DNA from: Tannerella sp.
Lineage (GTDB): Bacteria > Bacteroidota > Bacteroidia > Bacteroidales > Tannerellaceae
NCBI GenBank assembly: GCA_031257565.1
Contig: JAIROL010000288.1
Location: 1 to 39,556, forward strand
DNA: 39,556 nucleotides
Direction of reading: 5' to 3'
Shown one piece after another: positions 31,258-39,556 of the stretch; the stretch's first letter is position 1, and the number at the start of each line of letters is the position of its first letter. A model generated the notes under the pieces. That model worked only from the letters and a program-made list of their open reading frames with translations. It was not told the DNA's origin and ran no database searches. The position numbers and the translations under genes were made by a program.

Positions 31258-31363
31258 TGGTTTGCTGTAAAAATAAAAAAAATTACGCGACCTGTAGTTT
31301 TTTCTTTTGCCTGTCATCTATAAAAGCAGGAGTTGGACTTATTCATATTAAAAATGATATACT

Positions 31364-32236
31364 GTGGATGAAATAGAAAAAGATAATCTGATCAAACGAA
31401 TACGTTTCAAATCGTTGGAATATGATATCACATCGAATTATAAGCGGTTACATGACCGTTTGTCAATGGAAAGTTTGCCGGATATCAGGGGTATATCCCG
31501 AACATGGAGATGGATTGCCTGCGCAGCTTCGATTGCCTTAATTATTGTTTCCTCCTTGTATGTTATGAATCTTCAGTCTGCCGGTGAAATGGTCTGGTAT
31601 GAAACGACGGCTGTGCCGGATGCAAAAACAAAAATTGTTTTGCCTGATAGTAGCGCCGTATGGCTTAATGCGAATGCCTGTCTTCGATATCCGCGTTCAT
31701 TTGACGAAGATATCAGGAAGGTCGATATTTCCGGAGACGCATTTTTTCAGGTACGGAAAGGCGACAAACCTTTTATTGTTGACTTGGGAAAGTTACATAT
31801 AAAGGTGTTGGGGACGTCGTTTAATGTTGTTGCAAATCGAAAAGACCATGAAATCATTGTCACTTTGCTGGAAGGGAAAATAGCATTGTATGATAACGAT
31901 AAGCCCGGGGAGCCGGAAACGATCCTTAATCCGAACAATCAAGCCGTTTATTCGATGGCAGATGGAGGAATTACGATATCGTCCATATACCCCGAAACTG
32001 TTACATCATGGGTAACGGGAATATTCCGCTTTAATAACCGTTCACTGACTCAAATAGCTACAGAACTGGAAAGGGCGTTTCATGTGAAAATACATATTGA
32101 AGGCGAAGATATGCGGCAGAAGACATTTAATGCGGTATTCGAGGATGAAGAAACTCTGGACGAAATACTTGCAATACTTCAGATATCGGCAAAATATAAC
32201 ATAGAAAGAAAACGAGGAGAAATTTATCTCAGATGA
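31364..32236 (+). CDS. FecR-family anti-sigma factor
   Basis: A 290-residue inner-membrane anti-sigma protein: a short cytoplasmic N-terminus (1-46), one span (WRWIACAASIALIIVSSLYV), then the periplasmic FecR domain (TKIVLPDSSAVWLNANACLRYP, VDISGDAFFQVRKGDKPFIV, VLGTSFNVVANRKDHEIIVT) and the C-terminal DUF4974 domain (IFRFNNRSLTQIATELERAF). It should hold the divergently encoded sigma factor until the SusC plug/STN domain signals ligand. The start is a GTG (MDEIEKD), since the in-frame codon at 31355 is a stop and no in-frame ATG precedes residue 35. Confidence 0.93.
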   Translation: MDEIEKDNLIKRIRFKSLEYDITSNYKRLHDRLSMESLPDIRGISRTWRWIACAASIALIIVSSLYVMNLQSAGEMVWYETTAVPDAKTKIVLPDSSAVWLNANACLRYPRSFDEDIRKVDISGDAFFQVRKGDKPFIVDLGKLHIKVLGTSFNVVANRKDHEIIVTLLEGKIALYDNDKPGEPETILNPNNQAVYSMADGGITISSIYPETVTSWVTGIFRFNNRSLTQIATELERAFHVKIHIEGEDMRQKTFNAVFEDEETLDEILAILQISAKYNIERKRGEIYLR

Positions 32237-32302
32237 TAGTTGTCAAACCTTTAAATATAATACCATATATGAATGATACATCCTGACATTGTATAAACGG
32301 AA

Positions 32303-32327
32303 TTTGGGAATGCAAAGCATTCCCAAA
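32303..32327 (+). promoter_or_regulatory. Perfect 11-bp hairpin between fecR and susC
   Basis: TTTGGGAATGC, loop AAA, GCATTCCCAAA, ending 58 bp before the SusC ATG. There is no T-run after it, so it is probably an RNA stability or attenuation element that lets SusC/SusD be made at a different level from FecR. Confidence 0.6.
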
Positions 32328-32385
32328 CAGAGGCGTTAACCGGTAGCTACAACTACCAATTATCCACAAATTAACACACAAATGT

Positions 32386-35300
32386 ATGAATAATATATTG
32401 TTTATTGGACACAGAAAGAAAAAAAGTGTCCAAGAGGGAATGAATTATGCCGTTTCCGGTATTAAAAAAAAATTATTGCCGCTTATTTTTATCAGTATTT
32501 CCCTGTTTTCAATCGATCTTTTACATGCTCAATCTCTGTCCCTGAATGTGACGAACGGCACGTATGAACAGATATTCAATGAGATTGAAAAGAAAACCGG
32601 ATACAAAATTGTTTATAATACGCAGGAAATTGATCAGAACAAATTAAATACCCTATCGATAGATAATAAAGATATTAACTTTACATTGAAAGAATTATTC
32701 CGTGATACGGGTATCACTTTCCTGATCACGAATAAGCATATCTCTTTATTTAAAAAAGAAATCAGAACGATTGTCGGCGTTGTTCTTGAAAATACCGGCG
32801 AACCTGTTATTGGTGCGAGCGTGGTTGTGAAAGGAACTACTAAGGGAACATCTACGGATGTGGACGGTAGATTTTCACTGGAAGTATCGGAAGGAGATGT
32901 ATTACAGATAACGTATATCGGTTATATGCCTCAGGAAATTACGATAGGTTCTCAGAAGAGCTTGCGCATCGTTTTGTCTGAGGACCAGATGATACTGGAA
33001 GAAGTAGTCGTAATTGGTTACGGCTCGGTGAAGAAAAAGGATTTGACAGGAGCTGTCGCACAAGTAAAAACAGAACAATATTCGACCCAGCAAAGTACGA
33101 ATATCCTGGACCTTTTGAATGGTACGGTCGCCGGCTTTAGTTCCAATATCGGAACATCTGCTTCCGGTTCCGGTTCGATGGAAATCAGGGGACCGGCGTC
33201 GCTGACCGCCAATAATAGTCCGTTGATTGTCCTTGATGGAGTGATATTTAACGGCTCGATGAATGATATTAATCCCCGTGATGTTGAAACAATCGATATA
33301 TTGAAAGACGCCAGTTCCGCAGCCGTTTACGGTTCCAGATCGGCCGCAGGCGTCGTTATTATTAATACCAAACAGGGAAAAGGAGATAAAATGTCTATTC
33401 ATTTTTCGACGCAGTTGGGTTTAGTCGATTACACAAAGAAGATAAGGCCTAATGGCGTGGAGGGATACATGCAACGGAAACAGGACTATCAGGAAAGAGC
33501 CAATCCCTCGAAGCCGAAAGGTTATTACCGGAATCCGAACAATCTGCCGGAAGGAATCAGCCTGGAAACATGGCAGAACTATGACGCATCCTACTCCTCC
33601 AACCCTGTAGAAACCTGGATGAATCGATTGTCTCTACGGGATATTGAACAGGAAAATTACCTGAACGGCTACTCTTACGACTGGTTTGATGCGGCAACAA
33701 GTCCGGGACTTCGCCAGAATTACGATGTGAATATTTCGGGCGGTATAGGGAAAACCAAATATTACTGGTCGTTAGGGTATACCGATAATGAAGGGTATCT
33801 GCTTGGAGATGAATATAAGACAATAAGAACCCGTATGAATGCGGATACGAAGGTCACGGACTTCCTGACCGTCGGGATAAATGCACAGTTTACGAATAAA
33901 GATTTAAGTAATGTACCGGTTAATATGAGTAATGTGATTGCCCAAAGTCCTTTGGCAGGTCCTTATGATGAAGACGGAAAAATGAAATGGTATCCGCATG
34001 ATGATTCGGGCGTAGAGGCGAATCCTTTCCTGGGTCATGAATACAGGGATAAATATAATATGATCCAGAACCTGTTTGCTCATATTTATGCCGAAGTGAA
34101 ATTACCATTCGGACTGAGTTACAAATTCTCTTATATCAATCGTTTTGACTGGGAAAAGAATTATTATTTCGATTCCACCATTTTGCCTGCAGGCGATAAA
34201 GTGGGAGGGTATGGCCAAAGGTATAACCGTTCCTTATATGAATGGCAGATCGACAATATTGTTTCCTGGAAAAAGACGTTCGATATTCATGACTTTTATG
34301 CCACATTCCTATATAATGCGGAAAAGAAACAGACATGGGAAGATACGTCTACAAATCAAGGATTTTTAATAAGCGAGGCGCTCGGTTTTCATCAATTAGG
34401 CGCCGGTAACTCGCCAACGATTACAAATCAGGATACCTATTCAACCGGAACTGCGGTTATGGGGCGTTTAAATTACGCTTTACTGAGTCGTTATCTGTTG
34501 ACATTATCCATCCGGCGAGACGGATATTCGGCTTTCGGAATAAACGATCCGTATGCCGTATTTCCATCGGGAGCGCTGGCCTGGAATGTGTCGGAGGAGT
34601 CTTTTTTCAATATAAATCAGATCAATAACTTAAAGATCAGAGTGTCATACGGTCTGAATGGAAACAGAGATATCGGGATATACGAGGCTCTTTCAAAATT
34701 AGGTACGACAAAATATCTGAGTAGCGGCTCTTATGTTTCGGGAATATACAGTTCTACATTGGCGAATAGCAATTTGAAATGGGAAAAGACGAAAACCCTG
34801 AATTTAGGAATGGACCTCTCCCTTTTCAACGGCCGTCTTTCAGGAACGTTCGATTATTACAATATGACAACCGGCGATTTGCTGCTGACCCGCAGTCTGC
34901 CGACGATTATAGGCTATAGCAGCGTGATGTCCAATATGGGTGAACTTGAGAATAAGGGATTTGAGACGACTCTGAACAGCCGGAATATCGATAATGAAAC
35001 AATCAGCTGGAATTCAACCTTTACATTGTCTCTTAACAGGAATAAAATCAAACATTTATATGGGGATGTGGAAAATATTCCGGATGAAAACGGTCGCATT
35101 GTCGGCACAAAAGAAGCTGATGACATAACGAATGGCTGGTTTATCGGCCAGGCTATCGACCGTATCTGGGATTATAAATTTCTTGGAATATATCAGCCTG
35201 GAGAAGAAGAACCGGCGGCCTCTTTCGGAAAGGCTCCGGGTGATACGAAGCTTCTGGATGTAGACGGAAACGGCGCTTCAACACAAGAAGATAAAGTATT

Positions 35301-35757
35301 TCAGGGGTATACGAAACCACGTATTCGGCTGGGACTGAGAAACGATATCATATTTCTCAAGAGTTTTCACCTCTCATTCTTTTTTCGTGCCGATCTGGGT
35401 CACCATGACAAGAATAATCTGTTGATGCATACCAGTTCGATAGAGGACCGCAAGAATTATTACGCACTCCCGTATTGGACGCCGGAAAATCCGACAAATA
35501 ATACCACTCGTTTGAATACGGCTAATACGCCCTCTTTTACAATTTATGAATCGCGAAGTTTTTTACGCTTGCAGGATTTATCGTTATCATACAATTTGCC
35601 GAACAGAATCACGGAAAAATTTAAGGCAGGCAATTGCAGGGTTTATTTAAGTTCCCGAAATTTAGCGACTTTTACCAAATGGTCAGGTTGGGATCCGGAG
35701 TCGGGAAACACGCCGATGCCGAGAACTTTTACTTTTGGAATTGATGTATCATTATAA
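32386..35757 (+). CDS. SusC-family TonB-dependent transducer with STN domain
   Basis: A 1123-residue outer-membrane protein. The signal peptide ends near LLHAQS (residue 49). An STN (secretin/TonB N-terminal) domain at about 51-125 (LNVTNGTYEQIFNEIEKKTG) is the signalling part; a CarboxypepD_reg-like domain (IVGVVLENTGEPVIGASVVV) and TonB-box stretch LEEVVVIGYG follow, then plug (LIVLDGVIFNGSMNDINPRD, ILKDASSAAVYGSRSAAGVV) and barrel ending TFGIDVSL. The STN domain distinguishes it from the two other SusC proteins here and matches the adjacent FecR/ECF pair. It should import a glycan breakdown product and report its presence. Confidence 0.96.
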   Translation: MNNILFIGHRKKKSVQEGMNYAVSGIKKKLLPLIFISISLFSIDLLHAQSLSLNVTNGTYEQIFNEIEKKTGYKIVYNTQEIDQNKLNTLSIDNKDINFTLKELFRDTGITFLITNKHISLFKKEIRTIVGVVLENTGEPVIGASVVVKGTTKGTSTDVDGRFSLEVSEGDVLQITYIGYMPQEITIGSQKSLRIVLSEDQMILEEVVVIGYGSVKKKDLTGAVAQVKTEQYSTQQSTNILDLLNGTVAGFSSNIGTSASGSGSMEIRGPASLTANNSPLIVLDGVIFNGSMNDINPRDVETIDILKDASSAAVYGSRSAAGVVIINTKQGKGDKMSIHFSTQLGLVDYTKKIRPNGVEGYMQRKQDYQERANPSKPKGYYRNPNNLPEGISLETWQNYDASYSSNPVETWMNRLSLRDIEQENYLNGYSYDWFDAATSPGLRQNYDVNISGGIGKTKYYWSLGYTDNEGYLLGDEYKTIRTRMNADTKVTDFLTVGINAQFTNKDLSNVPVNMSNVIAQSPLAGPYDEDGKMKWYPHDDSGVEANPFLGHEYRDKYNMIQNLFAHIYAEVKLPFGLSYKFSYINRFDWEKNYYFDSTILPAGDKVGGYGQRYNRSLYEWQIDNIVSWKKTFDIHDFYATFLYNAEKKQTWEDTSTNQGFLISEALGFHQLGAGNSPTITNQDTYSTGTAVMGRLNYALLSRYLLTLSIRRDGYSAFGINDPYAVFPSGALAWNVSEESFFNINQINNLKIRVSYGLNGNRDIGIYEALSKLGTTKYLSSGSYVSGIYSSTLANSNLKWEKTKTLNLGMDLSLFNGRLSGTFDYYNMTTGDLLLTRSLPTIIGYSSVMSNMGELENKGFETTLNSRNIDNETISWNSTFTLSLNRNKIKHLYGDVENIPDENGRIVGTKEADDITNGWFIGQAIDRIWDYKFLGIYQPGEEEPAASFGKAPGDTKLLDVDGNGASTQEDKVFQGYTKPRIRLGLRNDIIFLKSFHLSFFFRADLGHHDKNNLLMHTSSIEDRKNYYALPYWTPENPTNNTTRLNTANTPSFTIYESRSFLRLQDLSLSYNLPNRITEKFKAGNCRVYLSSRNLATFTKWSGWDPESGNTPMPRTFTFGIDVSL

Positions 35758-35769
35758 ATACAAACAACT

Positions 35770-37542
35770 ATGAGAAAAATTACAAGATATATGGCATGTA
35801 TCTCCATTTGTATGCTGGCGTCATGCGGAGACGACTTTTTAAGGATAAAGCCGTTGTCAATTTACACGCCGGAATCGATCTATGTCGACGAGTCCGGTTT
35901 TGAAGGCGTACTGGTCACTTTGCGGAAGAATCTTCGGGTTGATTTTTACGGCGAAGCCGGAGGAATGGCGTCCGAATTAATATCATCGGACCTGGCTGTA
36001 TCTGCCAATAAGGCACAGGATGCGATTCATAATTTTGATACGCAGGTTTTGCCGACAGGGACAGGAGGCAACTATGATTTTCATGAAATATGGACGCGGG
36101 GTTATAACCAGATCCGGAATGCGAATGTTATTTTATCCCGTATCGACAATGGAGATTTTACTTCGGAAGAGGCGAAAAATGCGATTATTGCCGAAGCTTA
36201 TTTTCATCGTTCTTTCTGGTACTACAGATTAGTTCATTTATTTGGAGATATTCCATTTCTGAATATTGAACATACTGCGCCTAAAATTGATTTTTATACC
36301 CATTCACGGAGAACGATTCTTGCCAAAATTATTGAAGATATGAGCTTTGCCGTCGAATGGTTGCCGGAAGCGGCGGTTCCCGGCGCTGTTTCCCGGGGAG
36401 CCGGTTATCATTTATTTGCAAAAATCCTGCTGGCGGACGGACAGTTTGAAAGAGCCGTACAGGCGGCTTCGGCTGTGATTGAAGGAGGTTGGTATTCGCT
36501 GATGTCCATCCGTTTTGGAGTGGTCGCTTCGAATTCCAAATACAATGTTATCTGGGATTTGCACCGGAAAGAAAACAAGAGTATCTCTGAAAATAAGGAA
36601 GGTATCCTGGTCGTGCAGGAGCAATATGGTTTTCCGGAAGCTGAAATATCGGGCGGAACACAAAGTATGCGACGCTATGTGCCTGCGTGGTGGAACAATT
36701 ATATAAAAGATCCGGACGGCGTCCGCGGTACAATAGATACCAATGGAAACGAATTCCTTGTTTTTGTCGGTCGGGGCGTCGGATATGTTCGTCCCTGTAC
36801 CTATCACAATTACGATATATGGACGGATGATACGGATCTGCGTCACGATCCGGAAACGAACTGGTTTCCGACAGATAAATTCATCTATAACAATCCGGCG
36901 TCCGCCTATTACGGACAACCGGTAGATATCCGGTATACGAATGCAATGGATACAATCCACTGCTGGTATCCGTTTCCCTATTATAAAATATATGTTGAAG
37001 ACGAAGAACGCCCACAGTCGCCTTATGGCGGTCATTCGGACTGGTATCTTTTCCGTCTGGCCGAAACTTATCTGTTGCGCGCGGAAGCGTATGTGTGGCT
37101 CAACCAGCCGGAGAAAGCCGTTGAAGACGTAAATAAAATACGTAGCCGTGCACATGCAGCTTTGGCGTCGCCGTCCGAGATGTCGATTGAGTATATATTG
37201 GATGAAAGGGCAAGAGAACTTTTTGCGGAAGAATTCCGTAAAACGGAGCTGACCCGTATCGCTTTCATTATGGCGGATAAAGGTCTGAACGGATATTCTG
37301 CGGATAATTTTTCCGGGAAAAACTTCTGGTATGACCGAATCATAGAGAAGAATGAATTTTACAGGGCAGGGAATATTATGTGGGGACCCAATATGTTTAA
37401 GCTGAGCCCGTTTCATGTTTTATGGCCGGTTCCCGCCACTGCTATCGATAGTAATTCGGGCGGAGTGATCAATCAGAATGAGGGTTATATCGGCGTTGAG
37501 AAAAATCAGGCTCCTTTGACGACGATTGACGATCAACAATAA
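35770..37542 (+). CDS. SusD/RagB-family lipoprotein
   Basis: A 590-residue lipoprotein with lipobox ISICMLASC (Cys19). SusD features are AEAYFHRSFWYYRLVHLFGDIPFLN (around 140-165), a Tyr/Trp-rich middle and the C-terminal ERARELFAEEFRKTELTRIAFI segment. It starts 12 bp after the SusC stop and completes the SusC/SusD pair; the sulfatase downstream suggests that the captured glycan is sulfated. Confidence 0.95.
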   Translation: MRKITRYMACISICMLASCGDDFLRIKPLSIYTPESIYVDESGFEGVLVTLRKNLRVDFYGEAGGMASELISSDLAVSANKAQDAIHNFDTQVLPTGTGGNYDFHEIWTRGYNQIRNANVILSRIDNGDFTSEEAKNAIIAEAYFHRSFWYYRLVHLFGDIPFLNIEHTAPKIDFYTHSRRTILAKIIEDMSFAVEWLPEAAVPGAVSRGAGYHLFAKILLADGQFERAVQAASAVIEGGWYSLMSIRFGVVASNSKYNVIWDLHRKENKSISENKEGILVVQEQYGFPEAEISGGTQSMRRYVPAWWNNYIKDPDGVRGTIDTNGNEFLVFVGRGVGYVRPCTYHNYDIWTDDTDLRHDPETNWFPTDKFIYNNPASAYYGQPVDIRYTNAMDTIHCWYPFPYYKIYVEDEERPQSPYGGHSDWYLFRLAETYLLRAEAYVWLNQPEKAVEDVNKIRSRAHAALASPSEMSIEYILDERARELFAEEFRKTELTRIAFIMADKGLNGYSADNFSGKNFWYDRIIEKNEFYRAGNIMWGPNMFKLSPFHVLWPVPATAIDSNSGGVINQNEGYIGVEKNQAPLTTIDDQQ

Positions 37543-37580
37543 TTAAGTTATACTTTGCTCGGGATAAACTTGCGAGATAA

Positions 37581-37675
37581 AAAGCAGAAAGCAGAACGCA
37601 AATAAGAACCACATGGCGGTTTGTAACGCCATCTTCCGACGGCTTCCTGCTTTCCCGCCTTCTGCTTTCTGCTTT
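37581..37675. repeat. Nested palindromic (REP-like) element before the sulfatase gene
   Basis: Perfect 16-bp outer arms, AAAGCAGAAAGCAGAA at 37581-37596 and TTCTGCTTTCTGCTTT at 37660-37675, enclose an inner hairpin ATGGCG (37613-37618) / CGCCAT (37627-37632). The AAGCAG/CTGCTT units are repeated within the arms. No protein sense was found. It looks like a dispersed intergenic palindrome of the REP type; genome copies are to be expected. Confidence 0.7.
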
Positions 37676-37743
37676 CTGCCGACATATCACAAAACCATGC
37701 CGCGTGAAGTATATTATTATAAAGGATTAAAGAATTATGTGAA

Positions 37744-37770
37744 ACCGGTAATTTTTTCCGGTAATTTTTT
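37744..37770 (+). terminator. Short hairpin with T-run before the sulfatase gene
   Basis: ACCGG (37744-37748) and CCGGT (37758-37762) bracket a loop and are followed by AATTTTTT. CCGGTAATTTTTT occurs twice in tandem here. It could terminate or attenuate the SusC/SusD transcript ahead of the sulfatase. Confidence 0.45.
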
Positions 37771-37814
37771 GTATAGTTTTTTATTTCTGTATATTTTTAA
37801 AGACTGATAAACGA

Positions 37815-39323
37815 ATGAAATACAATAGTACGACTATGAGAAAAAGCTATCCGGCATTGACATCTGCCTGTCTACTGTTATTGCCGTCATGCAGGGATAA
37901 ACCAAATGCCGATGTACAGACAAAACCGAATGTGTTGTTTATCTGTGTGGATGATCTTCGTCGCGAATTGGGATGTTACGGTTCAGCCGTAAAAACGCCG
38001 AATATAGATAAGCTGGCGGCTGACGGAAGTCTTTTCTTTCATCATTATGTGCAGGTTCCAACCAGCGGAGCTTCGCGTGCCAGTATGCTGACGGGTATGT
38101 ATCCGCGCGATTTGGCGGATATTTCCAATGAAGCCTGTCGCACCCGCCTCTCCGGAAAGCCGGAAGGAGAACGGCCTGAAACAATGTTTCACCACCTGAA
38201 ACGAAACGGATACTATACGGTTGGCGTCGGAAAAATCAGCCATTACGTCGACGGTTTATTGTATGGTTATACGGACCCTGTCGGAACATCCTTCGAATTG
38301 CCGCATAGCTGGGATGAGATGCTTTTTGATGCGGGTAAATGGGAAACCGGATGGAACGCTTTTTTCGGCTATGCCGACGGGACAAATCGTCAGAGTCGTA
38401 ACAAACAGGTAAAACCCTATGAGTGTGCGGACGTCGCCGACGAAGGTTATCCGGACGGGCTGACGGCAAACTTAGCCGTAAAAAAAATAAAGGAACTTGC
38501 CATCCGGTCGGCCGGAGGCGAGCCGTTTTGCCTGGCAGTCGGATTTTTCAAACCGCATCTGCCGTTCACTGCTCCAAAGAAATATTGGGATCTGTACAAT
38601 GAAGATTCGATTCCTTTGTCGTCAATCCCTTTCATCCCTGAGAATTGTCATAAAATCACATTGCATGAAAGCGTGGAGTTCAACGGATACCTGTTGGGCG
38701 AAGAAAAAGCGTCTCTGGAAAAGCCGGCGTCGGACAGTTACGCCCGTAAACTTCGCCACGCTTATTTTGCCTGTATCAGTTACGTAGACGCCCAAATCGG
38801 AAAAGTACTGGATGCGCTGGAAGCGTCCGGACAGGCAGACCATACAATTGTTATTTTATGGGGCGATCATGGTTGGCATCTGGGCGATCATCTGGTTTGG
38901 GGAAAGCATACGCTGCATGATACGTCGCTCGGTAGCGCTTTTATTATTTCCGCTCCGGGAAAAAAGAAAAGCGTGAAAAATTATCGTATTGTCGGTTCTG
39001 TAGATATTTATCCTACCTTAATGGATTTATGCGATGTGGCGGCTCCGACCGGACTGGATGGAGAAAGCCTGGTTCCATTACTGGATTCGCCGGATGATAA
39101 AAACCGGAAAGATATCGCATATAGTTATTACAAAATCGGAATGAGCGTACGTACTCCCCGACACAGATTGTCGAAGTATTATACTGAAGATGGGAATGTA
39201 ACGGAATTATACGAATATCAACAGAGCATCTGGGAGCATAAAAATATAGCCGGTGAAAAACCTGATCTGATAAAAACGCTAACCCCGTTATTGGAAAAGG
39301 GATATACTGTCCGGTACGAATAA
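37815..39323 (+). CDS. Sulfatase lipoprotein, iduronate-2-sulfatase-like, serine type
   Basis: A 502-residue sulfatase of the alkaline-phosphatase superfamily, with lipobox LLLLPSC (Cys26). The metal-binding start is NVLFICVDDLRRELGCYG (Asp46, Asp47), the active-site segment is TSGASRASMLTG (Ser84 to be converted to formylglycine, Arg88), and the late metal/substrate motif is WGDHGWHLGDHLVWGKHTLHD. LAVGFFKPHLPFTAPKKYWD is typical of iduronate-sulfatase relatives (S1_7-like). The residue two after Ser84 is Ala instead of the Pro of CxPxR. It removes sulfate from glycans in the periplasm or on the surface. A second in-frame ATG lies at 37836. It follows the SusD gene, after 272 bp. Confidence 0.93.
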   Translation: MKYNSTTMRKSYPALTSACLLLLPSCRDKPNADVQTKPNVLFICVDDLRRELGCYGSAVKTPNIDKLAADGSLFFHHYVQVPTSGASRASMLTGMYPRDLADISNEACRTRLSGKPEGERPETMFHHLKRNGYYTVGVGKISHYVDGLLYGYTDPVGTSFELPHSWDEMLFDAGKWETGWNAFFGYADGTNRQSRNKQVKPYECADVADEGYPDGLTANLAVKKIKELAIRSAGGEPFCLAVGFFKPHLPFTAPKKYWDLYNEDSIPLSSIPFIPENCHKITLHESVEFNGYLLGEEKASLEKPASDSYARKLRHAYFACISYVDAQIGKVLDALEASGQADHTIVILWGDHGWHLGDHLVWGKHTLHDTSLGSAFIISAPGKKKSVKNYRIVGSVDIYPTLMDLCDVAAPTGLDGESLVPLLDSPDDKNRKDIAYSYYKIGMSVRTPRHRLSKYYTEDGNVTELYEYQQSIWEHKNIAGEKPDLIKTLTPLLEKGYTVRYE

Positions 39324-39464
39324 GAGATTTTTCTATTAGTGAATCTGTTTTTCTTCGTTAGCCTGTTTTCTTCGGTATTAACAATTGTTTTTACCTAAGA
39401 TTATTTTTTATGTTTTCCCGATGTAGAGATAAGCAACAGGATATCAAATTTTTACCGTTACAAG

Positions 39465-39495
39465 TTGGTAAATATCATCCATTTTATTAATTTTG
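39465..39495 (+). promoter_or_regulatory. Promoter for a gene beyond the right edge
   Basis: TTG (39465-39467), a 20-nt spacer and TAATTTTG (39488-39495) fit the Bacteroidota promoter. No start codon with a long frame follows inside the window, so the gene must begin past 39556. The rest of 39324-39464 is AT-rich and without recognisable features. Confidence 0.5.
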
Positions 39496-39556
39496 TCTTG
39501 TCAATGGTTATAAATCGGATTAATTCAATTTATAGTCCCATGCAGAAGTAACGGTT

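Noticed and set aside
36412-37416. A 334-codon minus-strand frame inside the third SusD gene
   Set aside because: It is antisense to a well-supported SusD coding sequence and has no protein-family signal.
37469-37690. A 73-codon minus-strand frame before the sulfatase
   Set aside because: It is produced by the palindromic AAGCAG repeat element and overlaps the SusD end; its composition is repeat-derived.
1-39556. tRNA, rRNA or other structured RNA genes
   Set aside because: No cloverleaf with a T-loop GTTCGA-type motif or rRNA-like segment was seen on either strand; a covariance-model search was not possible.

Overview
The window reads as chromosome of a Bacteroidales bacterium (phylum Bacteroidota), perhaps near Tannerellaceae or Dysgonomonadaceae; the genus is inference. 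The evidence is three SusC/SusD outer-membrane pairs, an ECF sigma/FecR pair next to an STN-type SusC, lipoproteins with Bacteroidota-style lipoboxes, and several promoters fitting the Bacteroidota pattern TTTG - about 20 nt - TAnnTTTG.

Layout. 1-1.8 kb (minus): a C10 (streptopain-like) protease lipoprotein followed 6 bp later by a small lipoprotein. 2.0-2.6 kb: a decayed ISL3-family insertion sequence with terminal inverted repeats and target duplication. 2.7-5.6 kb: NhaC-type antiporter (minus), CorA metal transporter and rubredoxin (plus). 5.8-6.1 kb: internally deleted ATPase pseudogene. 6.2-12.1 kb (minus): darA, two tandem leader minigenes, darB, a conserved small protein, a BtrH-type protein and an ABC exporter pair, which is a dialkylresorcinol/flexirubin-type module. 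12.6-22.6 kb (minus): two SusC/SusD pairs in one apparent operon, closed by a strong terminator. 22.7-28.8 kb (minus): LolA-like carrier, lipoprotein, hot-dog dehydratase, family 2 glycosyltransferase and a fused MMPL exporter/acyltransferase/methyltransferase-like protein, which are the accessory and export genes typical of aryl-polyene/flexirubin clusters. 28.9-30.5 kb: a transposase remnant and an Rpn-type nuclease with a long tetrapeptide repeat. 30.6-39.3 kb: divergent ECF sigma and FecR genes, then STN-SusC, SusD and a serine-type sulfatase, a regulated sulfated-glycan utilisation locus.

How it works together. The dar module and the MMPL/LolA module probably serve one pigment-like aryl-polyene lipid pathway, but here they are separated by about 10.5 kb carrying two SusC/SusD pairs. 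No acyl carrier protein, FabF-type ketosynthase, ketoreductase, aromatic ammonia lyase or ligase is present in the window. The sulfatase locus is a separate system in which glycan capture by SusC/SusD is signalled through FecR to the sigma factor.

The most unusual structure is a pair of tandem arrays of one short leader module. One array has two 123-bp units between darA and darB; the other has two identical 94-bp units between a SusD and a SusC gene. Each unit starts with an ATG-initiated mini-ORF, and each array runs exactly into the start codon of the next real gene. Thus two functionally unrelated genes share the same 5' leader. The two versions differ by a 29-bp deletion that destroys the longer peptide frame but leaves a small hairpin with changed arms.
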